A DNA stretch of 64,000 nucleotides from Paenibacillus sp. JNUCC32 (GTDB lineage Bacteria > Bacillota > Bacilli > Paenibacillales > Paenibacillaceae), in NCBI RefSeq assembly GCF_014863545.1, contig NZ_CP062260.1, positions 434,001 through 498,000 on the forward strand. Reading direction: 5' to 3'. The translations under genes were made by a program, and so were the position numbers. Positions 41,971 through 50,646 of this stretch are shown here, in pieces. Below the pieces are notes generated by a model. It ran no database searches, was not told the origin of the DNA, and saw only the letters and a list, made by a program, of their open reading frames with translations. Each line of letters begins with the position of its first letter. Position 1 is the first letter of the stretch.

Positions 41971-43155
41971 ATGACAGGTTCATGGAAAATTTATGTTTTG
42001 GCAATCGTCAGTTTTTTAGTAGGGACGTCGGAGTATATCATATCGGGGGTGTTGGATAAAATCGCGGATTCGTTAGGGATTACCATCACCGCTGCCGGCC
42101 AGCTAATCACGATTTTCTCGTTGGTATACGCAATCTTGACTCCCGTGCTTATGGCATTGACGGCTAAGGTGGAGAGACGGAAGCTGCTGGTCTATTCGTT
42201 AGGCGTGTTTGTGGTTGCCAATCTTTTGTCATTCGCTCTGCCGGGATATATCCCGTTTGTCATTGCCCGCGTACTTATGGCGATGGGCGCTGGCATGGTG
42301 GTTGTCACGGCGCTTGGAATCGCCGCCAAAATCGCGCCGCCAGGCAAGCAGGCGAGCTCGATCGCCACGGTGGTCATGGGCTTCACGGCTTCGCTCATCA
42401 TAGGCGTTCCGCTCGGACGAGTCGCAGCCGCTGCTTTTGGATGGAAGTCGGTGTTCGGGTTGATTGCCGTCCTGGGGATTATTTCGATGTTTGTCCTGCA
42501 TAAGGCCATTCCCAAAACAACAGGCGATGCCCCTGTCCCGCTGCTCCAGCAGTTCGCCTTGCTCAAGAAACCCAAAGTGGCACTTGGTTTGGCGATTACG
42601 TTCTTCTGGCTGGGCGGGTATTCCGTCGCCTATACGTACCTGTCCCCTTATCTTCTGAACGTGAGCGGTTTGAACGAACAATGGATCAGTTCAGCCCTGT
42701 TTGCCTTCGGCATTGCCAGTCTCATCGGCTCCAAGTTCGGAGGGTTCAGCACGGACAGATGGGGAGTACCGCTTACCTTAATCGGCGGCATGCTTCTGCA
42801 TATTATTGCTTTAATCGTCCTGACTTTTACCGATGCGGGCGCATCCGTCATGCTCGTGTTTGCCGTACTCGTGATTTGGTCGCTGGCCGCTTGGTCATCC
42901 GGGCCCACGCAGCAGTATAATCTCGTCCAGCTGGAGCCGAATTCCTCGGGGGTCATGCTTGGCCTGAACCAGTCCATGATGCAGCTGTCCATGGCGGCAG
43001 GCGCGGGTATCGGAGGAATCGCGATCGAACGAATTTCGTTGTCGTCCATCGCCTGGATCGGCGCTGCGGGCGTTGCAATAGCCGCGGTTGTGTCGCTTGT
43101 ACTGTTTCAATCCAATAAGCAGGAGAGCACGGATCACGCGGCTCTCGATGCTTGA
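41971..43155 (+). CDS. MFS transporter, AraJ/YdhP-like efflux permease
   Basis: Twelve-helix permease of 394 residues. KIYVLAIVSFLVGTSEYIIS and the motif-A-like ALTAKVERRKLLV fit the arabinose-efflux/DHA1 group that exports sugars or drugs. The strong AAAGGAGTG site supports ATG 41971. Its promoter region carries two ArsR-type operators, linking it to the repressor upstream as a small efflux module. The exported compound is unknown. Confidence 0.92.
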   Translation: MTGSWKIYVLAIVSFLVGTSEYIISGVLDKIADSLGITITAAGQLITIFSLVYAILTPVLMALTAKVERRKLLVYSLGVFVVANLLSFALPGYIPFVIARVLMAMGAGMVVVTALGIAAKIAPPGKQASSIATVVMGFTASLIIGVPLGRVAAAAFGWKSVFGLIAVLGIISMFVLHKAIPKTTGDAPVPLLQQFALLKKPKVALGLAITFFWLGGYSVAYTYLSPYLLNVSGLNEQWISSALFAFGIASLIGSKFGGFSTDRWGVPLTLIGGMLLHIIALIVLTFTDAGASVMLVFAVLVIWSLAAWSSGPTQQYNLVQLEPNSSGVMLGLNQSMMQLSMAAGAGIGGIAIERISLSSIAWIGAAGVAIAAVVSLVLFQSNKQESTDHAALDA

Positions 43156-43311
43156 AGGCATGACCGATTGTAACAGCCTGCTGCTCCGGGACCTGCGATG
43201 CTCCGGCAGCATCGCTGCTGAGACCGGCTTTGTTACTAAAATTCGATAAGGGAAGAAAGCAGTAGCTACGGCTGAGGCCGAGACTCCTCGTACAGCCAAA
43301 TGGACATCCAT

Positions 43312-43378
43312 TTGACGCCCTCCAACCGGAACGTTTATGCTATGATCAATGATAGCGGAAAATTTGGTTCCAAATTTT
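43312..43378 (+). promoter_or_regulatory. Promoter and palindrome of the lacI-like gene
   Basis: TTGACG (43312-43317) and TATGCT (43336-43341), 18 bp apart. Downstream lies a perfect 20 bp palindrome AAAATTTGG-TT-CCAAATTTT (43359-43378), just before the ribosome site. It is probably an autoregulatory operator, although LacI sites usually have CG in the centre. Confidence 0.6.
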
Positions 43379-43396
43379 GCAGGAGGAGGAGATCGA

Positions 43397-44437
43397 TTGG
43401 CTAAGCTTAAAGACATCGCCGAAAGGGTCGGCGTATCCATATCCACGGTTTCGCGGGCCATCAGCAACGATGCTAACCGTCCGGTCAATGAAGAAACCAA
43501 GCAGAAAATTCGGGAAGCGGCGCTTGAACTCGGTTATAAACTACATGAACCACCCCGAAGCGTACATGCTTACAATACGGCCGACAAACGGGTTGTCTGT
43601 GTCGTCCCCCAACATCTGATGGACGATCACCCGTATTTTTCAACGGTTCTAGCCGGTTTTCATAAAAAAATGGAGGAGCTGGGCCAGCCCCCGGCTATCG
43701 TCCGCACATGCGAAGAGGTCGGGGATGCGGACCGGATACGGCTCATGCTGAGGGAGACGGGAGCGCAGGGTATTGTAGCCATCAGCTGGTACGACAAGGA
43801 GCTGTTTGAGCTGATGCAGCAGGCCGGAGTTGCCATCATGGGCGTGAGTTTGAATGATGACCGGCTGAACGTCCCGATAGTAGACTGTGACCGGATCCTA
43901 TCGGCGAGGGCAGCCGTACGCCACCTGATCGACCAAGGGCATTCGCGGATCGCTTATATCGGAGGCCCAGCATATTCCAAGCAGATGGAAAGCGAGGAAC
44001 GGTATGTCGGATACAAATTCGCTATGCTCGAGGCCAACTTGGAGGTGCGCGAGGAGTGGCAGATGAACACCGGATGGAACGTGGATCGAAGCTTCAGTAA
44101 GTTGTCCGAGCTATTGGGAGGGCTTCCCAAAGGGCAATGGCCGACGGCAGTTTTTTGTGCAAGCGACATGCTTGCCATTCCAGCCATGCGGGCCGTCGTC
44201 GAGAACGGCGGCCGCATACCGGAGGATATCGCGATCGTAGGAATGGATAACATCGATGTGGCCCAGTATACAACGCCGCCGCTGTCCTCCGTATCCGTTC
44301 CCAAATACGAAATCGGCAGGGTAGCGGCCAAATCGATTGTGGATTATTTGGATGGCCATTTTCCGATGGCAACCAAGATATTGCTGCCATGCTCATTGAT
44401 TGTGCGGGAATCCTCCAGATTTACCCGAAATGAGTAA
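43397..44437 (+). CDS. LacI-family transcriptional regulator
   Basis: Regulator of 346 residues. The N-terminal LacI helix-turn-helix and hinge read LKDIAERVGVSISTVSRAIS followed by AALELGYK. The periplasmic-binding-protein-like sensor domain ends VAIVGMDNIDVAQYTTPPLS and SSVSVPKYEIGRVAA. The start is TTG 43397 behind AGGAGGAGGA. An in-frame ATG 16 codons upstream would put an unusual tail on the DNA-binding domain. It is followed by a terminator and then the sugar ABC operon, its likely target. The ligand is inferred to be a sugar. Confidence 0.93.
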   Translation: MAKLKDIAERVGVSISTVSRAISNDANRPVNEETKQKIREAALELGYKLHEPPRSVHAYNTADKRVVCVVPQHLMDDHPYFSTVLAGFHKKMEELGQPPAIVRTCEEVGDADRIRLMLRETGAQGIVAISWYDKELFELMQQAGVAIMGVSLNDDRLNVPIVDCDRILSARAAVRHLIDQGHSRIAYIGGPAYSKQMESEERYVGYKFAMLEANLEVREEWQMNTGWNVDRSFSKLSELLGGLPKGQWPTAVFCASDMLAIPAMRAVVENGGRIPEDIAIVGMDNIDVAQYTTPPLSSVSVPKYEIGRVAAKSIVDYLDGHFPMATKILLPCSLIVRESSRFTRNE

Positions 44438-44491
44438 AATATAACTTCCTATGTTTAATTAACTGACATTTGAAGAAGAGAAAAGATGATC

Positions 44492-44527
44492 AAACAGCCG
44501 TCGGCTTGAAAAGCGGCGGCTGTTTTT
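44492..44527 (+). terminator. Intrinsic terminator after the lacI-like gene
   Basis: AAACAGCCG/CGGCTGTTT stem followed by TTTTT. It separates the regulator transcript from the transporter operon. Confidence 0.8.
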
Positions 44528-44539
44528 TGCTGTTGCTCA

Positions 44540-44612
44540 CCAAAAAATAAATCATTTCACGCCAAAAAGATCCAAAAAAGTGTTTGACTTTGCCAAATGC
44601 CTATATTATTAT
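44540..44612 (+). promoter_or_regulatory. Phased CCAAA boxes with candidate promoter
   Basis: CCAAA occurs at 44540, 44562, 44572 and 44593, at intervals of 22, 10 and 21 bp (multiples of one helical turn). TTGACT (44584-44589) and TATTAT (44607-44612) are 17 bp apart within the array. This is a candidate promoter of the long leader before the sugar transporter operon. Confidence 0.5.
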
Positions 44613-44815
44613 GAGTGAAAATCAATGAGGTGTTTGGCGCTGAATCTTCCTTTTTTGGAGTTAGGTAATCAACGCCTGTATCATGCCATTCATATATTTG
44701 ATTGCGTTTTCATTCCTTTTATATAAAGGTAATCTAGTGATACAAAATATTCCCCGTAGAGAAGTTGAAGACCCTTCGGTTTGCAAGTTCAAACTCATGC
44801 AAGTATCGATATCTA

Positions 44816-44866
44816 TCCAAAATAAATCCAAATATAACATGATATTGTCCAAAAATAATTCCAAAT
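44816..44866 (+). promoter_or_regulatory. Second cluster of phased TCCAAA boxes
   Basis: TCCAAA begins at 44816, 44827, 44848 and 44860, at intervals of 11, 21 and 12 bp. The rest of 44613-45168 has no recognisable gene. It contains a TGTCAT/ATGACA dyad (44917-44933) and a CCGCATT/AATGCGG hairpin near 44950-44980. Confidence 0.45.
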
Positions 44867-45168
44867 CACTAGAATAACGTCCGACTCCATCGGATTTTAT
44901 TTATAAACTCAGAAGGTGTCATTATTTATGACATGGAATTCCTGGAATGCCGCATTGAATAACTGAGCCTTAATGCGGTTGTCGTTTTGTCAGATGACGA
45001 TAACGGAGCAAAGGAGGGAAATCGTAAACCGAGTGCTTTACCCGCTAGATCCATAGGAAGAGAACACGATCCCCTGAAGGAATCCGGTTGAGCAGGGGGA
45101 CCATGGAATGTAATTGTTTGTTTTGTTGGCGTTTCTAGATTAACCAATACATACCGAGGTGATGCTCA

Positions 45169-46128
45169 TTGGCAAATACGACCCTGCAGCCCGCAGCAAA
45201 AGCGGTTTCCGATACGAAGCGTAAGCGCTTCATGTGGAATCGCATCCTTCGTAATTGGCAGCTTTATGCTCTGATTTCACCGGTCATCGCCTATTACGTC
45301 CTGTTCCAGTACGTTCCGATGTACGGCATCCAGATCGCCTTTAAGGACTTTATTGCAACGCAAGGGATATGGGGCAGTCCGTGGGTCGGCTTTGAGCACT
45401 TTGACCGATTTTTCAACAGCTATTATTTCTGGCGCTTGATCAAGAACACGCTGGGCATCGGTTTATACAGCCTGGCCGTCGGTTTTCCGATCCCGATTAT
45501 TCTGGCATTGCTCATGAATGAGATACGGGCCGAACGTTTCAAGAAATTCGTGCAGACCATCACCTATGCTCCTCACTTTCTTTCTACCGTGGTCGTTGTC
45601 GGGATGATGATGATCTTCCTGTCCCCCCGTTACGGCATCATCAACCATTTCATTGAAATGTTTGGAGGCCAGCCGATCAATTTCATGACGGAGCCCTCCT
45701 GGTTCAAGTCCCTGTACGTGCTGTCGGATGTATGGCAGACCATGGGCTGGAGCTCCATTATTTATTTGGCTGCCCTTGCCGGCATTGACAACCAGCTGCA
45801 CGAAGCCGCGCGTGTCGATGGTGCGACCAGGCTTCAGCGCATATGGCATATTAACATCCCGGGCATCATGCCAACGATCATCATCCTCTTGATCCTGAAC
45901 ATGGGCAGCATTATGGGCATCGGGTTCGAGAAGGTGCTCCTGATGCAAAACAACCTGAATATGGAGAGCTCCGACATTATAGCCACCTATGTCTACCGAA
46001 TGGGGATCCAGAATGCCGAGTACAGCTTCTCCGCGGCGATCGGATTGTTCAATTCCGTCATCAATTTCATTCTGCTGGTTGCGGTGAACTTTATTTCGAA
46101 GCGGGTTAGCGAAACAAGTCTTTGGTAA
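45169..46128 (+). CDS. Sugar ABC transporter permease, LplB-like
   Basis: Membrane permease of 319 residues with six predicted helices. WQLYALISPVIAYYVLFQYV and PMYGIQIAFKDF open the protein. The EAA-type loop that contacts the ATPase reads DNQLHEAARVDGATRLQRIW. The start is TTG 45169, six bases after GAGGTGA; a nearby ATG is out of frame. It is the first gene of a permease-permease-binding protein-dehydrogenase operon. No ATPase gene is present, as is usual for systems that share MsmX-type ATPases. Confidence 0.94.
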   Translation: MANTTLQPAAKAVSDTKRKRFMWNRILRNWQLYALISPVIAYYVLFQYVPMYGIQIAFKDFIATQGIWGSPWVGFEHFDRFFNSYYFWRLIKNTLGIGLYSLAVGFPIPIILALLMNEIRAERFKKFVQTITYAPHFLSTVVVVGMMMIFLSPRYGIINHFIEMFGGQPINFMTEPSWFKSLYVLSDVWQTMGWSSIIYLAALAGIDNQLHEAARVDGATRLQRIWHINIPGIMPTIIILLILNMGSIMGIGFEKVLLMQNNLNMESSDIIATYVYRMGIQNAEYSFSAAIGLFNSVINFILLVAVNFISKRVSETSLW

Positions 46129-46146
46129 AGAGGGGAGCATCGAACC

Positions 46147-47031
46147 ATGCAAATTGAATCCAGAGGGGACCGTATTTTTAATGTCATCAACTATGCGATT
46201 CTGATCCTGGTCACCATCATCGTCATGTACCCGCTGCTTTTTGTGCTCAGCGCATCGTTTAGCGACCCGCAGGCGGTTCTGCGGGGCGAGATGCTGTTGT
46301 GGCCAAAGGGAGTCAACCTGAATTCCTACGCGAAAATATTCCAGAACCAGGATATCATCAGCGGCTTTACCAACACGCTGGTGTACACATCGCTGGGCAC
46401 GTTCATCAACCTCACGATGACCATTCTTGCGGCCTATCCGCTGTCGCGGAAGGATTTTGTCGGGCGAAATGCCATCATGGCACTATTGGTTTTCACGATG
46501 TTTTTCAGCGGAGGGCTTATTCCGACGTATTTGCTGATCAAGAACCTCGGCATGCTGAACACGCTCTGGGTCATGATTATCCCGAATGCCGTATCCATCT
46601 GGAACATCATCATCATGCGCACCTTTTTTCAGCAGTCCATTCCCGGCGAGCTGCAGGAGGCCGCGACCATCGACGGCTGCTCGAACATCAAAATATTGAC
46701 CCGGATCATATTGCCGTTGTCCATGCCGATTATCGCGGTGACCATTCTCTTCTATGCGGTCGGTCATTGGAATGCGTTCTTCAATGCACTGTTGTATCTA
46801 TCGGACAAAGATAAATTTCCGCTGCAGCTCATCCTGCGCGAAATCCTGATTCAGGGACAAACGAACGACATGGTCAAAATGTCGACCGAATCGGCGATCA
46901 AGCAGCAAAGGGAAGTGGAGGGCATCAAGTACGCGGTGTTGGTCGTGGCCAATATTCCGGTGCTGGCGCTCTATCCGTTCCTGCAGCGATATTTTGTCAA
47001 AGGCGTGATGATCGGGGCCATCAAAGGATAA
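46147..47031 (+). CDS. Sugar ABC transporter permease, YtcP-like
   Basis: Second permease of 294 residues, partner of the preceding LplB-like protein. Its EAA loop reads PGELQEAATIDGCSNIKILT, and NVINYAILILVTIIVMYPLL forms the first helix. The C-terminal PVLALYPFLQRYFVKGVMIG and GAIKG ending is typical of CUT1 permeases. It lies 18 bases after the first permease, behind a GAGGGGAG site. Confidence 0.95.
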   Translation: MQIESRGDRIFNVINYAILILVTIIVMYPLLFVLSASFSDPQAVLRGEMLLWPKGVNLNSYAKIFQNQDIISGFTNTLVYTSLGTFINLTMTILAAYPLSRKDFVGRNAIMALLVFTMFFSGGLIPTYLLIKNLGMLNTLWVMIIPNAVSIWNIIIMRTFFQQSIPGELQEAATIDGCSNIKILTRIILPLSMPIIAVTILFYAVGHWNAFFNALLYLSDKDKFPLQLILREILIQGQTNDMVKMSTESAIKQQREVEGIKYAVLVVANIPVLALYPFLQRYFVKGVMIGAIKG

Positions 47032-47081
47032 ATTCCTTGCATGGATAAATGGATGGAACACGATAAAGGGGAGGATTACGG

Positions 47082-48695
47082 ATGAAGCTGAAGCAATGGG
47101 GAAGTTTTCTGTTGACCTGCATGTTGTCGGTATCGCTGGCGGCGGGCTGCAGCCCGAAGGGTTCGGGCGGAACGGACTCGGCCGATGAAGGGAAAGCCGC
47201 GATAAATGAAACGGGATTTCCGATTGTCGACGACAAGATGACGGTGACCGGCTTTGCCGGAAAGTTCTTTGCCAATGCCGACTGGAACAACATCAAACTG
47301 TGGCAGGAATATGAGAAAATGACCAATATCAAGGTGCAGTGGGACACGGTGCATAAAGACAATTTGGCCGAAAAACGCAACCTGCTGCTTGCCGGCGGCG
47401 ATTATCCGGAGATGTTCTATGCTTCCGCATTCCCGAGGGCGGATTTGCTGAAGTACGGCAAGCAGGGCGCTTTTATCCCGTTGAATGACCTGATAAATCA
47501 ATACGCGCCGAATTTTAAAGCGTTGATGGAGAAATATCCGGTCATCGAGAAGGGGATTACGATGCCGGACGGCAACATTTACGGGCTGCCGACGCTGTAT
47601 GACCCGGAATTCCGGTCCGTGCTGTACGGAACGCCGTGGGTGAAGACGGAGTGGTTGACCAAGCTTGGGCTTCAAGAGCCGCAGACGCTGGATGAATTCT
47701 ACGATATGTTGAAGGCGTTCAAGGAGAAGGATCCGAACGGCAACGGCCAGAAGGATGAATATGCTTGGGGTGGCGTAGGAACCGCCGGCATCGTCAACTA
47801 TTTGCGGGGTTCTTTCGGCCTTAATTATCACGGAACCTCGAACATTAACGTGGATACCGACCCGGCGAGCGGGAAGGTCCGGTTCATTCCGACGGATCCA
47901 AGATACAAGGAACTGCTTCAATTCGTGAACAAACTGTATAAGGACGGCCTGCTGGAGCAGGATATCATGTCCGTGAAGAGCACGGAGGTGGACGCTAAAG
48001 GCGTGGAAGGCCTTCTCGGCGTTGTCGATAACGTGGACCCGGTCGCCATCTACAACCAGGAGGGTTATGTGGGGCTTCCGGTATTGAAGGGGCCGCACGG
48101 CGATCAGATGTTCAGCGCTACAGGCTCCCCGCTGGGGAACATCGGGATGTTTGTCCTGACCGATAAAGCGAAGAATCCGGCCGCGCTGATCCGCTGGATG
48201 GATTATTTCTACAGCGACGAAGGCATCCGCATGTTCTTCATGGGCTGGAAAGACGAAACGTATAAGGAAGATGCGGCCGGCAATGTGGATTACGTGGACG
48301 AAATCAAGAACAATCCGGAGGGTCTCAACCTGGACCAAGCGGTCGGGCAGTATCTGATATGGCCCGGCGGATATTATCCGGGCTTCGTGACGCAGAAATA
48401 TTTCAAGGGAGCGGAAGGCTTGCCGACGTCCGTAGAAAACGCAAAGAAAGCCGAGCCGTACGTCATCCCTCAAGACAAGGTCTGGCCGCCGTTTAACTTT
48501 ACGGCCGATGAGCAGTCCGAGCTTACCGGAATCCAGACCGACATTCACACGTACGTGGACGAGATGCGGGACAAATTCATAGCCGGCAACGAGTCTTTTG
48601 ATAACTGGGACCAGTATGTCGCTAACCTGCAAAAGATGGGGTCGGAGCGCTATCTGTCCATTTATCAATCCGCGGCCGACCGATATACCGAATAA
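47082..48695 (+). CDS. Extracellular solute-binding lipoprotein, YtcQ-like
   Basis: Binding protein of 537 residues. The signal peptide carries the lipobox SLAAGC with Cys near residue 23. The mature region contains WQEYEKMTNIKVQWDTV, GGDYPEMFYASAFPRADLLK and the FxPDxNGNGQKDEY-type segment (DPNGNGQKDEYAWGG), common in large oligosaccharide binders of Paenibacillus. It supplies the substrate to the two permeases encoded just upstream. The ligand is inferred to be an oligosaccharide. Confidence 0.94.
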   Translation: MKLKQWGSFLLTCMLSVSLAAGCSPKGSGGTDSADEGKAAINETGFPIVDDKMTVTGFAGKFFANADWNNIKLWQEYEKMTNIKVQWDTVHKDNLAEKRNLLLAGGDYPEMFYASAFPRADLLKYGKQGAFIPLNDLINQYAPNFKALMEKYPVIEKGITMPDGNIYGLPTLYDPEFRSVLYGTPWVKTEWLTKLGLQEPQTLDEFYDMLKAFKEKDPNGNGQKDEYAWGGVGTAGIVNYLRGSFGLNYHGTSNINVDTDPASGKVRFIPTDPRYKELLQFVNKLYKDGLLEQDIMSVKSTEVDAKGVEGLLGVVDNVDPVAIYNQEGYVGLPVLKGPHGDQMFSATGSPLGNIGMFVLTDKAKNPAALIRWMDYFYSDEGIRMFFMGWKDETYKEDAAGNVDYVDEIKNNPEGLNLDQAVGQYLIWPGGYYPGFVTQKYFKGAEGLPTSVENAKKAEPYVIPQDKVWPPFNFTADEQSELTGIQTDIHTYVDEMRDKFIAGNESFDNWDQYVANLQKMGSERYLSIYQSAADRYTE

Positions 48696-48729
48696 GACAA
48701 TTACCAGAACATTAAAGGAGCGACATGAG

Positions 48730-50001
48730 ATGACACAATTGAAAGCCATATTGATCGGGGCAGGCGCGCGCGGCGCCGGGGGGTATGCCCCCTATGCCCT
48801 GGACTACCCGCATGAACTGGCCTTCGTGGCCGTAGCCGAGGCCGATCCGGCGCGGCGCACCCGATTTGCCGAGGAGCATGGCATCCCGCCGGAGCGGTGT
48901 TACGAAACCTGGGAACCGCTGCTGGCCGAGGCCCGGCTTGCCGATATCGCCGTCATTTGTACGCAGGACCGTATGCACTATGGCCCAACCATGCAGGCCT
49001 TGGAGAAACAGTATCACGTGCTTTTGGAGAAGCCGATGTCCCCGGAACCGAAGGAATGCCTGGAGATGGAGCAGGCCGCCATCCGTAACAACAGGCTTTT
49101 GACCATATGCCATGTGCTGAGGTATACCCCCTTTTGGAGTGCCATTAAACGCGTGCTTCAGGAAGGGACCATCGGCGAGGTGGCTTCGATCCAGTTGAAC
49201 GAGAACGTGGGATATTGGCATATGGCGCACAGCTTCGTGCGGGGGAATTGGAATAACTCCGACAAGGCAAGCCCGATGATTCTGGCCAAATCGTGCCATG
49301 ACATGGATGTGCTGTCTTGGTTGATGGACCGTCCCTGCACGCAGGTCACTTCGTTTGGCTCGCTGATGCATTTTCGTGAGGACCAGGCGCCCGAAGGCTC
49401 GGGGGACCGATGCCTGGATTGCAAAGTGGAACCCGTCTGTCCCTATTCCGCTCCCCGGTTTTACTTGAGCGATGAGTACAAGGGCTGGGCAAGGCATTTT
49501 ACCCAGGAGCTGACCAAGCCGAACATTATTCAGGGGCTTCGCGAGACGGACTATGGCCGCTGCGTATATCGGAGCGATAACAACGTCGTTGATCATCAGG
49601 TCGTCAATATGGAGTTTGAGGGCGGGGCCACCGCGATGTTCAGCATGTGCGGATTTACGCATGAACAGGAGCGCAGAATCCAAATTATGGGTACCCGCGG
49701 CGAGCTTCGGGGAGAGGAAGGCAAGATCACGGTATACGATTTCCTGACCGGTCAGAAGACGGAGATTACGATTCCTTCGCAATCCAGCGGACATGGCGGG
49801 GGCGACAGCGGGATCGTGGCCAGCTTCCTGAGAGAGGTTCGGAGCTATAATGGACAGGAGAGCCTGACGTCGGCAAGCGCCTCCGTGCGGAGCCATCTTA
49901 TCGCGTTCGCAGCGGAGAAATCAAGGCTGAATCAAGGCCGGTCCATCAATCTGAACGAATATGCGCGGGAATTGATGGCTGAAGAAAACGCGGTAAAATA
50001 A
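48730..50001 (+). CDS. Gfo/Idh/MocA-family oxidoreductase
   Basis: NAD(P)-dependent sugar dehydrogenase-like protein of 423 residues. The Rossmann motif ILIGAGARGAGGYAPYA is at the N terminus. The EKPMSPEPKE segment carries the family Lys, and SCHDMDVLSWLMDRP supplies a His region. A Cys cluster (CLDCKVEPVCPYSAP) in the catalytic domain is unusual and may bind metal. The start is ATG 48730 behind AAAGGAG; an earlier in-frame ATG lies inside the binding-protein gene. As last gene of the transporter operon it probably oxidises the imported sugar. Confidence 0.93.
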   Translation: MTQLKAILIGAGARGAGGYAPYALDYPHELAFVAVAEADPARRTRFAEEHGIPPERCYETWEPLLAEARLADIAVICTQDRMHYGPTMQALEKQYHVLLEKPMSPEPKECLEMEQAAIRNNRLLTICHVLRYTPFWSAIKRVLQEGTIGEVASIQLNENVGYWHMAHSFVRGNWNNSDKASPMILAKSCHDMDVLSWLMDRPCTQVTSFGSLMHFREDQAPEGSGDRCLDCKVEPVCPYSAPRFYLSDEYKGWARHFTQELTKPNIIQGLRETDYGRCVYRSDNNVVDHQVVNMEFEGGATAMFSMCGFTHEQERRIQIMGTRGELRGEEGKITVYDFLTGQKTEITIPSQSSGHGGGDSGIVASFLREVRSYNGQESLTSASASVRSHLIAFAAEKSRLNQGRSINLNEYARELMAEENAVK

Positions 50002-50053
50002 ACGGAATTATATTTAAATTTCATCATATGAAAAATTCACAATAGTTTTAAAA

Positions 50054-50096
50054 GAAGAAGCGGGCTGATCCTGGGGACAGCCCGCTTCTTCTTTTT
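50054..50096. terminator. Bidirectional terminator between convergent genes
   Basis: Perfect fourteen-base arms GAAGAAGCGGGCTG and CAGCCCGCTTCTTC around ten bases, then TTTTTATTT. Confidence 0.9.
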
Positions 50097-50526
50097 ATTT
50101 GACCTGGTCAATGGACAGGCTGACTTTATAATTCCCGTACTTCAGAAGCTCTTCCAGAAAATCGTTCAAATCCTTGGGCGAACCCGCCCGTACCCTGAGC
50201 CAATAACAACCCTCACCGCTGACGCGGTGGGTTTCGGCGACCATGTCGTGCGACTGAATAAAGGACAGGAAAGGAGAATGAGCCGTATGTAAGGCCAAGA
50301 ACACGGTGACAAAAGCGTGTACGGTCAGACCGATTTTGTCCGGATTCCAACGAAGCGTAAAGCCTTCAATGACACCCAGATCCTGCAGCTTGCGAACGCG
50401 GGCCCCGACGGCTTGTCCCGTCAAATGCACCCGCTGTCCGATCGCTTTGTGAGACAGGCTTGCATCCTCGAGCAGGTGCTGCAATATGCGAAGATCGACT
50501 TCGTCGAATCCATGAGCGCTTGGCAT
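50095..50526 (-). CDS. Lrp/AsnC-family transcriptional regulator
   Basis: Regulator of 143 residues. The N-terminal helix-turn-helix reads VDLRILQHLLEDASLSHKAI, then HLTGQAVGARVRKLQDLGVI. The C-terminal RAM/AsnC ligand domain includes HRVSGEGCYWLRVR. The start is ATG 50526, eight bases after AAAGGA; an earlier in-frame start would add 33 residues not expected in the family. It is divergent from the MBL-fold hydrolase, with a direct repeat in between that may be its binding site. Confidence 0.9.
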   Translation of the reverse strand: MPSAHGFDEVDLRILQHLLEDASLSHKAIGQRVHLTGQAVGARVRKLQDLGVIEGFTLRWNPDKIGLTVHAFVTVFLALHTAHSPFLSFIQSHDMVAETHRVSGEGCYWLRVRAGSPKDLNDFLEELLKYGNYKVSLSIDQVK

Positions 50527-50533
50527 GCGAATG

Positions 50534-50576
50534 TTCCTTTCACGATGAAAGTGAGTTCCCCTAATTCCTTTCACGA
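50534..50576. promoter_or_regulatory. Direct repeat in the lrp-like/MBL intergenic region
   Basis: TTCCTTTCACGA at 50534-50545 and again at 50565-50576, exactly 31 bp (about three turns) apart. The first copy also contains, on the minus strand, the AAAGGA ribosome site of the lrp-like gene. Confidence 0.5.
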
Positions 50577-50646
50577 AGCCGTAGGCAGGAATTATAGCGA
50601 TCTCTATAATGGGTTTAAGAACCATATTAATTGAAACAAAGGGGAA

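Noticed and set aside
44661..44877. Small reading frames on both strands in the AT-rich region
   Set aside because: No ribosome sites, AT-driven composition, and both overlap the phased CCAAA boxes.
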